From: Aquiluna sp.
Lineage (GTDB): Bacteria > Actinomycetota > Actinomycetes > Actinomycetales > Microbacteriaceae
Assembly: GCA_021741585.1 (NCBI GenBank)
Contig: JAIOXN010000001.1
Coordinates: 248,001-312,000 of the forward strand
DNA: 64,000 nt
Direction of reading: 5' to 3'
The position numbers and the translations under genes were made by a program. Shown here piece after piece: positions 8,475-18,154 of this stretch. Each line of letters begins with the position of its first letter. The first letter of the stretch is position 1. Below the pieces are notes generated by a model. The model searched no databases, had not been told where the DNA came from, and worked only from the letters and a program-made list of their open reading frames with translations.

Positions 8475-9902
8475 CTAGTCTTTAGATTTACGCCGAAGGC
8501 GCTTGGCGCGTGAGGAAACCTCTTCCCTGAGGTCAGTTAGCTGTTCTCTGACTTCAGATCGCAACTCCCTGAACTGGGTGCTTAGACGCTCACGTGATTC
8601 AATTCCGAAATCTTCTGCACGATTCCGCAGTGATGTTGCCTCTTCGCGCCACTCAAGTAGTCGAGACCTCAGTGTTTCGCTGATCTGACCAATTGGAACG
8701 GTGTAGGCAGGTGAGTTGTCATCTGTGGTCGAATCTTGTGAAGTGTCGCCAACATAAAGATTTTCAAATATCTTCAGGGTTCGCTGAATATCATGAGCCT
8801 GGATCAGGGTGAGACTGTTCTCGCTAAGTCTGTCCAGTTCAGCCTGATCGGCATTCAAAATGCGCTCAAGGCGCTCTGCAAGCGCTTCAACGTCGTCAGG
8901 TGGGAAAAGATAGCCATTGTCACCATCGTGGACCAGGTGAGGCAGTGCCATCGCATCAGCACCCACTACAGGCCTTCCTGAAGCCATTGCCTCCATGGTC
9001 GCAATTGACTGCAGCTCGGCTATGGATGGCATCACAAACGCCGTGCAACGCTCGTAGGCGCCAGGTAGGTCTTCATCTGTGATGTGACCAAGGAAATGAA
9101 CGCGATCGGCAATCCCAAGCGATTGTGCAAGTCTCTTAAGGTTCTCTCGCTCACCCCCATCACCGACTAGCTCGACCTGCACATTCGGTTGATTCTTTAG
9201 AGACGCAACTGCCTCCAGGAGAATGTTGATTCTCTTCTCATCATCTAGGCGCCCCAAAAACAAAAATACGGGATTGGCATTAGAGGTTGGAGTTGAGTTT
9301 GCAAATCTGGAGGCCTCGATTCCACAGCTGATCGCTAGAACTCCTGTGACGCCAGACGCGGCCTCCAATAACTCTGCCGCCCTTCTTGTTGGCGTTGTAA
9401 TAAAGTCCATTTTGGAAAGAATTCTGCCTGCATCCCGCCAGACAAATTTCATTGCGGCCTTGTGAATGAACTTAGGCAAAAGCGAATACTTAATGAGGTT
9501 CTCAGGCATGATGTGGTTGGTGGCCAAGAGTCTGACCCCGGTCTTTTTCGCAGCCTTTACCGCAAATCTTCCAACCACAAGATGTGACTGAATGTGGAGC
9601 GCATCGGGATTTACGTCCCTAAGAATCTTGGCGATCTTCCTCTGGAGACCCCATGGTTCTGGCCAGCGCAAAGTCTTGTGCTGGGGCATCTTGTGAGATC
9701 GCATCCTATGGACAAAGAGATCCGCGCCGTCATGCTGCTCAACTCTCATGCCCGATGTATTGTCATAGGCCGGAGCAATGATGTGAATTTCGTGACCGTG
9801 ACGTGCAAGACCGCCTGCGAGTCTTTCGGCAAATCTTGCTGCTCCATTGATGTCAGGGGCAAAGGTATCGCAAGCGATAACAACTCTAAGTTTGTCTTGC
9901 AA
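8475..9902 (-). CDS. GT4-family glycosyltransferase with charged C-terminal tail
   Basis: A retaining GT-B glycosyltransferase, probably adding a sugar (often mannose in actinobacteria) to a lipid or cell-envelope acceptor. The N-terminal glycine-rich acceptor loop is DTFAPDINGAARFAERL (about 12-28). The C-terminal nucleotide-sugar domain begins PVFLFLGRLDDEKR (about 211-224) and has the E-x7-E pair at Glu296 and Glu304 in PSIAELQSIATMEAMASGRP. After the normal domain end, residues about 400-475 form a highly charged Arg/Glu-rich helical tail ending RAKRLRRKSKD. The exact donor and acceptor cannot be read. The DMT gene upstream is 1 bp away and may be co-transcribed. Confidence 0.88.
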   Translation of the reverse strand: MQDKLRVVIACDTFAPDINGAARFAERLAGGLARHGHEIHIIAPAYDNTSGMRVEQHDGADLFVHRMRSHKMPQHKTLRWPEPWGLQRKIAKILRDVNPDALHIQSHLVVGRFAVKAAKKTGVRLLATNHIMPENLIKYSLLPKFIHKAAMKFVWRDAGRILSKMDFITTPTRRAAELLEAASGVTGVLAISCGIEASRFANSTPTSNANPVFLFLGRLDDEKRINILLEAVASLKNQPNVQVELVGDGGERENLKRLAQSLGIADRVHFLGHITDEDLPGAYERCTAFVMPSIAELQSIATMEAMASGRPVVGADAMALPHLVHDGDNGYLFPPDDVEALAERLERILNADQAELDRLSENSLTLIQAHDIQRTLKIFENLYVGDTSQDSTTDDNSPAYTVPIGQISETLRSRLLEWREEATSLRNRAEDFGIESRERLSTQFRELRSEVREQLTDLREEVSSRAKRLRRKSKD

Positions 9903-9903
9903 A

Positions 9904-10791
9904 CTACTCCTTTGAAATCTGAGGGTGAACCCTGGAAAGCATAAACACGCCTGTGGCCGCCACTAATCCCGAAAACGCGAAGCCCAGTACCTGTATCAAT
10001 TCAGCCTGGGCGGCTTCACCGAGAATCACAATACCAATCCCAACTGCAACCGCGGGGTCGATCACAGTCAAACCGGCAATCACTAGATCTGGTGGGCCAG
10101 AGGCATAAGCGTTCTGAACGAACCAGCCTCCGAGGAAGGTGGCTCCAATCAGAGCAATCGCCGCAAGGAGAGTTAGAAGATTGAAGTCCCCTTGACTCAC
10201 TCTGGTGAGGACCACTTTGGCCAAGGATGCAACAAATCCATAAAGAACTCCCGCACCAAATATCCAGTTCAGGGCGCTCACATTCCCCTTGGAGAAGTAA
10301 AAAAGCCCACCAAAAACCAAGAGCAACACAAACAAAATCCCGACAACCTGCAACAGTTTTGCATCGCTCATTTCAACCGCGGCAGCTGATGATGCAGCAA
10401 AAACAACAAAGCCACCTACACCCATCGTGGTGACTGCGATTGCTGTTAGAGTCTTGAAATCCAGGCGAATCTTGTAAATCCGCGCATTCATTATTGAGGT
10501 AATTATCAGAGCAAGAGCTCCAATTGGTTGCACAACGATCAATGGAGCAAGCGCCAAGGCTCCCAGCTGGAATAGAACCGCTAAGACGAGGAAAGATGTT
10601 CCAGTGAGCCATCTGGGGCGGCGAAGCAGATCCAATACCTGTTTTAGGTGCAAAGACCCGAGTTTTAGTTGCTTTGGAGCGTGATGCTCGGTTACCGCAT
10701 CATTTTGAAATTGAGCCCCGAGTGATAAAAAGATTGCCCCAAACACTGCCAACAAGATGGCAATTGGTCTAATAAATTCGGGTGACAACAA
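9904..10791 (-). CDS. DMT-superfamily integral membrane protein
   Basis: A 295-residue polytopic membrane protein with nine or ten hydrophobic segments spread through the chain, and EamA/NIPA-like features such as PLIVVQPIGALALIIT and the C-terminal ...VIDPAVAVGIGIVILGE. Members of this superfamily export metabolites or transport ions such as Mg2+. The substrate here is unknown. The start is one of two adjacent TTG codons after AGGAG. It lies 1 bp from the glycosyltransferase, so it could supply or flip an envelope precursor, which is inference. Confidence 0.8.
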   Translation of the reverse strand: MLSPEFIRPIAILLAVFGAIFLSLGAQFQNDAVTEHHAPKQLKLGSLHLKQVLDLLRRPRWLTGTSFLVLAVLFQLGALALAPLIVVQPIGALALIITSIMNARIYKIRLDFKTLTAIAVTTMGVGGFVVFAASSAAAVEMSDAKLLQVVGILFVLLLVFGGLFYFSKGNVSALNWIFGAGVLYGFVASLAKVVLTRVSQGDFNLLTLLAAIALIGATFLGGWFVQNAYASGPPDLVIAGLTVIDPAVAVGIGIVILGEAAQAELIQVLGFAFSGLVAATGVFMLSRVHPQISKE

Positions 10792-10854
10792 ACTGCTCCT
10801 AATTGATTCTGCAGCTAAGACAGCCTAAGTGAGAAAGCTGGGAAATAGATTAGG

Positions 10855-10860
10855 TAGATT
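10855..10860 (+). promoter_or_regulatory. Putative -10 box of def, leaderless spacing
   Basis: TAGATT (TANNNT type) ends 6 nt before the GTG start of def, and no ribosome binding site is present. This is the spacing expected when the transcript begins at the start codon. No clear -35 box is seen. Confidence 0.4.
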
Positions 10861-10866
10861 GGCGTT

Positions 10867-11430
10867 GTGAAAATTAGACCAATCTGGATTACCGGAGACC
10901 CCGTCCTGCACCAAAGAGCAAGTGAAGTGGCCGAGATCAACGATGAGATTCGCGAGCTTATCTCCGACATGTATCTCACAATGGAAAAGGCCCCTGGAGT
11001 AGGGCTTGCAGCCCCTCAGGTAGGGGTTGGACTCAGGATCTTTGTCTATGACTACAACGATGGTGAAAATCATTATCGCGGCGAAGCGATAAACCCAACC
11101 CTTGAGCTGGGACCAATTTCCCAGGAGTGGCCAGATGAAGAAATTGAATCAGAGGGTTGCCTGTCTATCCCTGAAGAACGGCACCCCCTAAAGAGAGCAC
11201 TTGAAGCCACGCTCCGTGCAACCGATCTTTCCGGAAAACAATATGAGATTCACGCTACCGGCTGGCTAGCAAGGATTTTCCAGCATGAGTATGACCACCT
11301 CGATGGACTCCTCTACGCGGATCGCCTTCTGAAGCCCTACCAAAGGGAAGTTAAAAAAGCCATCAAGTTTGAGGGCTGGGGCAAGCCCAACAACACCTGG
11401 ATGCCAGGCGAAGACTATCTAGAGCCCTAG
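10867..11430 (+). CDS. def: Peptide deformylase
   Basis: Removes the N-formyl group from nascent proteins. The 187-residue protein has all three family motifs: GVGLAAPQVG (about 44-53), EGCLSIPE with the metal-ligand Cys98, and QHEYDHLDG with His140, Glu141 and His144. Length is typical of actinobacterial PDF with a short C-terminal extension. The GTG start lacks a Shine-Dalgarno motif. The 3' end overlaps the convergent azlD gene by 12 bp. Confidence 0.96.
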   Translation: MKIRPIWITGDPVLHQRASEVAEINDEIRELISDMYLTMEKAPGVGLAAPQVGVGLRIFVYDYNDGENHYRGEAINPTLELGPISQEWPDEEIESEGCLSIPEERHPLKRALEATLRATDLSGKQYEIHATGWLARIFQHEYDHLDGLLYADRLLKPYQREVKKAIKFEGWGKPNNTWMPGEDYLEP

Positions 11431-11721
11431 CAAGAAGCGTAATATCGCGGCAGTAATCGCAGCTGCAAGAATGACCAAAATATAGGGAACCCTGATCCAA
11501 AGAAGCAACGCAGCGACGCCCAGCGCAGGAATTCTGGCGTCAAACTCAATCTCGCCAGTGCTGGTAAAACCCTGAATACCCACTAGAGCTGCTAGAAGCA
11601 CGACCGTTACTCGATCAGCGAATGCTCTGAAGCTATCCCCAATGAACTTTCGCGGAACAAGATATCCCAACAGCTTCCAGGAGAAGACAGCCACTGAAGC
11701 TCCAATAACAGTCCAAATCAT
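11419..11721 (-). CDS. azlD: AzlD-type small subunit of branched-chain amino acid exporter
   Basis: A 100-residue membrane protein with three to four hydrophobic helices, fitting the small partner (AzlD/YgaH type) of the two-component exporter for leucine, isoleucine, valine and methionine. It directly follows the large subunit gene with a 4 bp overlap. The family is short and variable, so the call leans on the neighbour. It overlaps the 3' end of def on the opposite strand. Confidence 0.85.
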   Translation of the reverse strand: MIWTVIGASVAVFSWKLLGYLVPRKFIGDSFRAFADRVTVVLLAALVGIQGFTSTGEIEFDARIPALGVAALLLWIRVPYILVILAAAITAAILRFLLGL

Positions 11722-12374
11722 TTTCTGCCCCCTAACGGAAGCAGGGCGATTGCTGCAGCGACTAGAACTGGCACTCCAGCTGGCAGAAATGGTGTGAGAA
11801 TAACGCCAGCCAGAAACCCAAGTGCCGCTAGGAGCAAGTTGTTTTTAAGCCTTGGCCAGAGCAAACCCAGGAATGCAGCAGCAGCAGCGGCATCAAGACC
11901 CCAGGTTTCAACCGAGCCTAAAAAGTCTCCTGCAATTGCACCTAGAAATGTTGCGCAATTCCAGAAGACAAAAACAGCAACGCCGGTGGCCCAGAACCCT
12001 AACCGTTCCAACCTATTATTCGGCTGGGCGGCGGCCACGGCATTTGATTCATCGATTGTCAACTGAGCAGCCAGTATCCGCCAAAGACCCCTTGGACCAA
12101 TTTCAGCATTGAGCCTGAGCGCATAGAAACTATTGCGGATCCCCATGAGCCATGCCGAGGATATTGCCGTAATCGGTGCCCCACCGGCAGCAATAACGCC
12201 AATAAAGGCGTACTGACTGGCACCGGAAAACATCAGAAGTGAAAGCAGCATCACTGACCAAAGGTCAAGGCCAGCTATGACTGCAAGTGCTCCGAATGAG
12301 ATTCCATAAAGACCGGTCGCAAGACCAACTGAGATTGATGTGGAGAGAACACGCTTATCCAAGATAAACCCCAA
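11718..12374 (-). CDS. azlC: AzlC-type large subunit of branched-chain amino acid exporter
   Basis: A 218-residue polytopic membrane protein. The motif region LYGISFGALAVIAGL and the following LLMFSGASQYAFIGVIAAGG match the AzlC/YgaZ family. With AzlD it exports branched-chain amino acids. The start is TTG at 12374 (or TTG 12362). The first lies only 7 nt after the CCA end of tRNA-Asn on the same strand, so the gene is probably transcribed from the tRNA promoter and no terminator separates them. Confidence 0.9.
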   Translation of the reverse strand: MGFILDKRVLSTSISVGLATGLYGISFGALAVIAGLDLWSVMLLSLLMFSGASQYAFIGVIAAGGAPITAISSAWLMGIRNSFYALRLNAEIGPRGLWRILAAQLTIDESNAVAAAQPNNRLERLGFWATGVAVFVFWNCATFLGAIAGDFLGSVETWGLDAAAAAAFLGLLWPRLKNNLLLAALGFLAGVILTPFLPAGVPVLVAAAIALLPLGGRK

Positions 12375-12381
12375 ACAAAAG

Positions 12382-12457
12382 TGGCTCCCCGGCTTGGACT
12401 CGAACCAAGAACCTATCGGTTAACAGCCGATTGCTCTGCCAATTGAGCTACCGAGGA
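12382..12457 (-). tRNA. tRNA-Asn (GUU)
   Basis: A 73-nt cloverleaf plus encoded CCA: acceptor TCCTCGG/CCGGGGA, D-arm GCTC/GAGC, anticodon loop CTGTTAA (anticodon GTT), T-arm CTTGG/CCAAG with TTCGAGT, discriminator G, then CCA at 12384-12382. The other two tRNAs in the window do not encode CCA. azlC begins 7 nt downstream. Confidence 0.97.
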
Positions 12458-12502
12458 TTAGCGCCATAAGCGCTTAGGAAACATTAGCAGAAAAAACCAT
12501 CG

Positions 12503-14317
12503 CTACATAAGCCTTCGGCGTTCTGTTTCTAATTCCATTAGTTGCCGCTGAACTTGATTGTATTGTTCTGCGTTAGCGGAAGCGTCGATCCGCTTGAGAG
12601 CAGCCAAAAGGTCAACTTTTTCGCGCGCCAGTGCCTGAAGGAGGGCACCCTTCACAACGCCGGTGCAGTACCGCAAAATCTCTGCCTCGGAGTTAGCGGG
12701 AAGTGGGCTCAGTGCAAGTTCTCGTAAAAGCCCCAAGTCTTCCGGTTGCAACGAAGTGGCTAGCAGGTTTGCCCAATCAGGAGATCCCAAAGACTGCGCC
12801 TGAGCTGCAGCTACTTCGATAACCCGTTGATGTGTCGCATCCGTAAGGCCTGCGGCTGCAATTTTTCTAAGGTCTGCTAATGAAAATGAAGCAGGTCGTT
12901 GTACTAAGACCTCAAGAATCTGGCGTTCGAGACGAGGACCAGGGGTTGATTGCACCGGCTTTGGGGCCGAAGTCCGCATCGGTTCAACGCGCATTTGAGT
13001 CTGGGCTTTCCCAGATTGGGAAATAAGCTGGGCAACTTCATTAACGTCAAGCGATACCCACTGCGCAAGCTCTCTCGTGTACCCAGAACGCAAGGCTGGA
13101 TCAATAATTTCAGCAATCACTGGGGCTGCCGCCCTCGCTGCTGCAACCCTGGAATCCAAGTCGTTCAAAGAGAATTTTGCGATGCGATGACGAATAACGA
13201 ACTCAAATAGTGGCTTCTTACTCTCGAGCATGGCAGTAACGGCGCTATCACCACGTTGCTGACGTAGATCACAAGGATCAAGTCCATTCGGGCCGGCCGC
13301 AACGAAAGTAAGGGCGTTGAATTTTGACGTGTCGGAGTAGACCCTCAAAGCAGCCTTCTCCCCCGCCGCATCTGGGTCAAAGGTGAAGATCACGGAAGCG
13401 GGATCTTGAGTGGTACCAAAGAGGCGATTAATCAACCTAATGTGGTCCTCGCCAAAAGCAGTTCCGCAAGTGGCTACCGCAGTTTTGTGTCCGGCGAGAT
13501 GAACTGCCATTACGTCTGTGTAGCCCTCGACCACCACAATTTGCTTCTGCTTGACAATCTCCTTGCGCGCCAGGTCAAGCCCATACAGTACCGAACCCTT
13601 GTGGTAGATCGGAGTCTCTGGAGTATTTAGGTACTTTGGACCTTGATCATCCTCATAGAGTTTTCTTGCCCCAAAACCCAAGACTTGTGAGTTTGCATCG
13701 CGGATCGGCCAGAGTACACGACCTCGGAATCGGTCGTAACCGCCCTTATCGCTAGGCATAGCAAGCCCAACAGTGATCAGCTCCTCCAACGTGAATCCGA
13801 GCTTCTGCAGGTGTTCCAAGAGGTTCTGCCACCCCTTCGGTGCATACCCAACACCAAACTCCGCCGCCGCAGCAGCGTCAAAACCACGGCCTGCCAAAAA
13901 CTCTCGAGCTGCTGATGCTTCTTGACTTGCGAGCTGCTCCTGGAAGAACTTGGCAGCTTCTGCGTTTGCCTGCAATAACCGGTTGCGGTTAGAACCTTCC
14001 GGATTAGCGCCCTCTTCATACGTGAGGGTGAATCCGGTTTTGTCGGCTAGTTTTTCAACGGCCTCAGAAAAGGAAATAGATTCGATTTCTTGAAGAAATT
14101 TATAAACATCCCCGCCGGCGCCGCAGCCAAAACAATGGTAAAAAGCAGGCTGCGAACGAACATTGAAACTTGGGCTCTTCTCTCCGTGAAAGGGACAGAG
14201 ACCCTTAAAGGAACCTGCGCTGGCCGGTTTTAGAGAAACATATGCTGAAACAACCTCGACTAGGTCGGCCTTTGCTTTCAGCTCCTCAATATCGCTCTGT
14301 CTAACTCTTCCGGCCAT
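12503..14317 (-). CDS. dnaG: DNA primase
   Basis: Makes the RNA primers for replication. About 604 residues with the standard order: N-terminal CHC2 zinc finger (ligands in CPFHGEKS and CFGCGAGG, about 41-65), the RNA-polymerase core with a TOPRIM motif VVVEGYTDVMAVH (about 260), and a C-terminal helicase-binding region. I chose ATG at 14317, with AGGA upstream. A TTG two codons earlier is also possible. It is the last gene of the long minus-strand series and follows dgt by 9 bp. Confidence 0.96.
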   Translation of the reverse strand: MAGRVRQSDIEELKAKADLVEVVSAYVSLKPASAGSFKGLCPFHGEKSPSFNVRSQPAFYHCFGCGAGGDVYKFLQEIESISFSEAVEKLADKTGFTLTYEEGANPEGSNRNRLLQANAEAAKFFQEQLASQEASAAREFLAGRGFDAAAAAEFGVGYAPKGWQNLLEHLQKLGFTLEELITVGLAMPSDKGGYDRFRGRVLWPIRDANSQVLGFGARKLYEDDQGPKYLNTPETPIYHKGSVLYGLDLARKEIVKQKQIVVVEGYTDVMAVHLAGHKTAVATCGTAFGEDHIRLINRLFGTTQDPASVIFTFDPDAAGEKAALRVYSDTSKFNALTFVAAGPNGLDPCDLRQQRGDSAVTAMLESKKPLFEFVIRHRIAKFSLNDLDSRVAAARAAAPVIAEIIDPALRSGYTRELAQWVSLDVNEVAQLISQSGKAQTQMRVEPMRTSAPKPVQSTPGPRLERQILEVLVQRPASFSLADLRKIAAAGLTDATHQRVIEVAAAQAQSLGSPDWANLLATSLQPEDLGLLRELALSPLPANSEAEILRYCTGVVKGALLQALAREKVDLLAALKRIDASANAEQYNQVQRQLMELETERRRLM

Positions 14318-14326
14318 GCTCAAATC

Positions 14327-15589
14327 CTAGGAGCAAAGCTTTTGATGAAGTGCAATTGCCGCCGGATCAGTGAAGGAAGCAACCTGATCAACAATCACTC
14401 GCTTGCGGGCAATATCTGAATCTGCGCGATCCCACGCCTCTTTGGAAATGGAGTCTAGTTCTTGCCCGCCGAGTGACAAGAGCTTGTCCGAGAGTTCCAT
14501 TAGCAACTCACGTTGCTTCTCGTAGAAGTTCTGCCGGGAATTGTGGGTCATAACCTGAGAAGCGACAATCCCCTTCAGGACCGCAATCTCAGACTTTACC
14601 TTTGATGGAATGATCACACCAGCGCGATACCTAGTGAGCGAGGACTTGGATGCATTTTCAAGAATCGTCTCGGTTGTTCTAGTGACAAAACTGCCAATCA
14701 AATCCGAAGTGAGGTTCTTGAGTTGAGCTAGGTGTCGAGGACTTCCATCAAAAGACTGCAACCAGTATGGGCTCGACATAAGGAGATTGAAGGCCTCCTC
14801 AAGCTGAACCTTAGCGAGCATTCCACCTGACCACTTGCCAACCTCTTCGATTAGCTCATCTCTTGAAGCCGGGTGCGAAATGACCGCTGGATCAACGAAG
14901 CCTTCAACGATTGCATCCTCAAAATCGTGCACCGAGTATGCGACATCATCACTAAAGTCCATGATTTGGGCTTCAACACATTTTGCCCCTTGAGGCGAAC
15001 CATCGCGCATCCAATAGAAGACTTCGAGATCATCTTCATAGGCACCGAACTTTACTTGGTTTCCAAACTGAGCTGCCTCAGAAAGTCGCCATGGATACTT
15101 GGTTGCAGCATCTAAAGAGGCTCGAGTTAGATTCAAGCCGCGGGAAATGCCCTGATCGTCGTAAATCTTGGGCTCTAGTCTTGTGAGAATGCGGAAAGTT
15201 TGGGCGTTCCCTTCAAAGCCGCCGATGTCGGCAGCCCAGAGGTTTAGTGCTGACTCACCGTTGTGACCAAAAGGCGGGTGACCAAGATCATGCGCCAAGC
15301 AAGCCATGTCGACCAAATCTGGGTCAATACCCAGGACAGTAGCCAATTCCCTGCCAACCTGGGCAACCTCAAGTGAGTGAGTTAGACGTGTTCTAGCGAA
15401 GTCACCGGATTGAGGAGAGAGCACCTGAGTCTTTGCAGACAGTCTCCTAAATGCTGCAGAGTGAAGCACCCTGGCTCGATCTCGAGCGAATTCACCACGA
15501 CGAAGCATCGATGACTTTGCCTGCTCTACAAAACGTGCCCGATCGTGATCTTGGTAACCGGGTTCTAATGGGTTAAGCGGTTGCATCAT
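14327..15589 (-). CDS. dgt: dGTP triphosphohydrolase-like HD protein
   Basis: Cleaves dNTPs (classically dGTP) to the nucleoside and triphosphate, helping control nucleotide pools. The 420-residue protein has the HD-domain metal ligands: His71 in RLTHSLEVAQVGREL and His100-Asp101 in AHDLGHPPFGHNGE. The RRLSAKTQV segment just before is also family-typical. It overlaps dusB by 4 bp and is followed closely by dnaG, the usual dgt-dnaG pairing in actinobacteria. Confidence 0.94.
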   Translation of the reverse strand: MMQPLNPLEPGYQDHDRARFVEQAKSSMLRRGEFARDRARVLHSAAFRRLSAKTQVLSPQSGDFARTRLTHSLEVAQVGRELATVLGIDPDLVDMACLAHDLGHPPFGHNGESALNLWAADIGGFEGNAQTFRILTRLEPKIYDDQGISRGLNLTRASLDAATKYPWRLSEAAQFGNQVKFGAYEDDLEVFYWMRDGSPQGAKCVEAQIMDFSDDVAYSVHDFEDAIVEGFVDPAVISHPASRDELIEEVGKWSGGMLAKVQLEEAFNLLMSSPYWLQSFDGSPRHLAQLKNLTSDLIGSFVTRTTETILENASKSSLTRYRAGVIIPSKVKSEIAVLKGIVASQVMTHNSRQNFYEKQRELLMELSDKLLSLGGQELDSISKEAWDRADSDIARKRVIVDQVASFTDPAAIALHQKLCS

Positions 15590-16740
15590 CCTCCAGACAC
15601 CGACAACTCTGCCTCTTGCAGAATCCTGCTCTCAGAAAAGTCCATTGTTCGAGACTCGAGCCAGTCTTGAGGGAGACTGCATGATTTGACCGAACCAAGA
15701 CGGCCACGAGGGCCCTCTGCTTCAGCGCCAGGATACTCAATACTCCGATCAAGAGTTCCTAAAAGCTCACGCATGTGCTCAAGGGATTGCACTTGAGAAA
15801 GCGCTGCCCTAAATTCGCCACCGACTGGATATCCTTTGAAGTACCAGGCAACGTGCTTACGAATGTCTCGACAAGCCCGACCTTCTTCTTCGAAGAACTC
15901 AACCAAAAGTTCGGCGTGACGGTAGAAACCATCGGCAACTTCACCCAGGTTTGGCATTGCGATGTCTATCATGGGATTTTTGTCGCCCGACAGATAGGCG
16001 GCAATAGCCTGCTGCAAGTCTCCAAACAACCATGGACGCCCAAGGCAGCCTCTGCCAACCACAATTCCGTCAACTCCGGTCTGTTCCATCATGTTGACCG
16101 CATCTTGAGCAGACCAAATATCGCCATTACCGAGCACCTGCACGTCTGGCAGCGCCTCGCGTAATTCTGCGATCGCCTGCCAATCTGCTTGACCTGAGTA
16201 ATAATCAGCGGCTGTGCGCCCATGAAGAGCCACGGCAGTAACACCGGCATCTCTAGCAGCCTTGCCAGCATCAAGGAAGGTTAGATGATCTTGGTCTATT
16301 CCCTTGCGCATCTTGACCGTGACAGGAATGCCCCCAGCGGCCTTGACTGCCTCCTGGACGATGCTTGCAAACAGATCAGATTTCCAAGGGAGGGCTGCTC
16401 CCCCACCCTTGCGGGTCACCTTGGGAACTGGGCAACCAAAGTTCAGGTCGATGTGATCTGCTCTGTCCTCAGAAACCAACATCGTCACTGCATCGGCGAT
16501 TGTCTTTGGGTCGACGCCGTAGAGCTGTACCGAGCGGATGTCCTCGGATTCGTGATGCCCGATCAAGCGCATGGATTCTTCGGTGCGCTCAACAAGCGCT
16601 CTGGATGTGACCATCTCTGAAACAAAAAGACCACCGCCATATTCGCGGCAAAGCCTGCGATAAGCGGTGTTGGTGATGCCAGCCATTGGCGCCAACACGA
16701 CAGGCACATCAATCGCGTGCTTCCCGTATTGGAGTGCCAA
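15586..16740 (-). CDS. dusB: tRNA-dihydrouridine synthase
   Basis: An FMN enzyme that reduces uridines in the tRNA D-loop. Signatures: VVLAPMAGITNTAYRRLCR at the N-terminus, LNFGCPVPKVTRKGGG with the active-site Cys, VTVKMRKG, and VALHGRTAADYYSGQADW, with VVGRGCLGRPW near the phosphate-binding end. The reading frame stays open 27 codons further upstream, but that would overlap glyS by 80 bp. I prefer TTG at 16740, 1 nt after the glyS stop with AGGG upstream, giving 384 residues, a normal length. Confidence 0.93.
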   Translation of the reverse strand: MALQYGKHAIDVPVVLAPMAGITNTAYRRLCREYGGGLFVSEMVTSRALVERTEESMRLIGHHESEDIRSVQLYGVDPKTIADAVTMLVSEDRADHIDLNFGCPVPKVTRKGGGAALPWKSDLFASIVQEAVKAAGGIPVTVKMRKGIDQDHLTFLDAGKAARDAGVTAVALHGRTAADYYSGQADWQAIAELREALPDVQVLGNGDIWSAQDAVNMMEQTGVDGIVVGRGCLGRPWLFGDLQQAIAAYLSGDKNPMIDIAMPNLGEVADGFYRHAELLVEFFEEEGRACRDIRKHVAWYFKGYPVGGEFRAALSQVQSLEHMRELLGTLDRSIEYPGAEAEGPRGRLGSVKSCSLPQDWLESRTMDFSESRILQEAELSVSGG

Positions 16741-16741
16741 T

Positions 16742-18118
16742 CTAACCCTGGATTCGCTCGAAGATGTAGCTTGCAACCTGTGAGAGGGCAACGCGCTCCT
16801 GCGCCATCGAGTCACGCTCACGAATAGTCACTGATAGATCCTCAGGGGTCTCAAAATCGACCGTGATGCAGAACGGTGTACCGATCTCATCCTGGCGACG
16901 ATAGCGGCGTCCAATAGCACCAGCGTCATCAAACTCGATGTTCCAGTTCTGGCGCAGCTGTGTAGCAAGGTCCTTTGCAATTGGGTTCAGCGCTTCGTTA
17001 CGACTCAGCGGAAGAACCGCAGCCTTGACCGGTGCAAGGCGATAGTCAAGACGCAAGACTGTGCGAACATCGACACCGCCCTTGGCGTTAGGTGCCTCGT
17101 CTTCGGCGTAGGCGTCAACCATAAACGCCATCAATGAACGAGTAAGACCGGCAGCAGGTTCAATGACGTATGGAGTCCAGCGTGACTCCAGTTGAGGATC
17201 AAAGTAGCTCAGGTCAACCCCCGATGCCTCAGAGTGGGTCTTTAGGTCGTAGTCGGTTCGGTTAGCAATTCCCTCAAGCTCACCAAACTCGCTTCCCTGG
17301 AATCCGAAGCGGTATTCGATGTCAACTGTGCGCTTTGAATAGTGCGAAAGCTTTTCTTTCGGGTGTTCAAACTTGCGAAGGTTCTCGGGGTTAATACCCA
17401 GGTTGACGTACCAGTTGTAACGCTCTTCTAGCCAGTACTCGTGCCACTTTTCGTCTTCACCTGGCTTTACGAAGAATTCCATCTCCATTTGCTCAAATTC
17501 GCGAGTTCTGAAGATGAAGTTTCCTGGAGTAATTTCGTTTCTAAAGCTCTTTCCCATTTGGCCAATACCAAACGGTGGCTTCATTCTCGAGGCATTCAAA
17601 ACGTTGTTGAAGTTCACAAAAATACCCTGAGCGGTCTCTGGTCTCAGATAGTGCATTCCGCTCTCGTCTTCAACCGGTCCAAGACTGGTCTTCAAGAGAC
17701 CGTTGAAGCTCTTAGGCTCAGTCCAGATGTCCTTGTTGCCACAGTTTGGGCAAGCAATCTCTGCCATGGACGCTGGAGCTCGACCTTTTTTCTCCTCAAA
17801 TGCTTCCTCGAGATGGTCCTGGCGGAATCGCTTATTGCAAGAGGTGCACTCAATCAGCGGGTCAACAAATGCCTCAACGTGCCCGGATGCCTCCCAGACC
17901 TTTCTTGGCAGAATGATCGAAGAATCAAGCCCGACAACGTCCTCACGTGAGGAAACCATTGACTTCCACCACTGACGCTTAATGTTTTCCTTGAGCTCCA
18001 CGCCCAATGGGCCGTAGTCCCAGGCAGAACGAGAACCGCCGTAGATTTCACCAGCTTGAAATACGAATCCACGTCGCTTTGCAAGCGAAATAACCTGATC
18101 TAGTTTTGAGGCGGCCAT
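16742..18118 (-). CDS. glyS: Glycine--tRNA ligase (homodimeric type)
   Basis: Charges tRNA-Gly. The 458-residue class II synthetase is the alpha2 type: it starts with the [20 protein letters not shown] region, has motif 2 [21 protein letters not shown] and motif 3 [14 protein letters not shown], and a C-terminal anticodon-binding domain. Four cysteines in CTSCNKRF and CPNCGNKD suggest a zinc site in the insertion. It follows uppS by 36 bp and precedes dusB by 1 nt. Confidence 0.97.
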   Translation of the reverse strand: MAASKLDQVISLAKRRGFVFQAGEIYGGSRSAWDYGPLGVELKENIKRQWWKSMVSSREDVVGLDSSIILPRKVWEASGHVEAFVDPLIECTSCNKRFRQDHLEEAFEEKKGRAPASMAEIACPNCGNKDIWTEPKSFNGLLKTSLGPVEDESGMHYLRPETAQGIFVNFNNVLNASRMKPPFGIGQMGKSFRNEITPGNFIFRTREFEQMEMEFFVKPGEDEKWHEYWLEERYNWYVNLGINPENLRKFEHPKEKLSHYSKRTVDIEYRFGFQGSEFGELEGIANRTDYDLKTHSEASGVDLSYFDPQLESRWTPYVIEPAAGLTRSLMAFMVDAYAEDEAPNAKGGVDVRTVLRLDYRLAPVKAAVLPLSRNEALNPIAKDLATQLRQNWNIEFDDAGAIGRRYRRQDEIGTPFCITVDFETPEDLSVTIRERDSMAQERVALSQVASYIFERIQG

Positions 18119-18154
18119 TGATCTCCAATGAATAGCTGTGGCAAGGGCAAGTGC

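Noticed and set aside
16741-16821. 27-codon N-terminal extension of dusB
   Set aside because: It would overlap the glyS coding end by 80 bp and does not resemble Dus proteins; TTG 16740 fits better.
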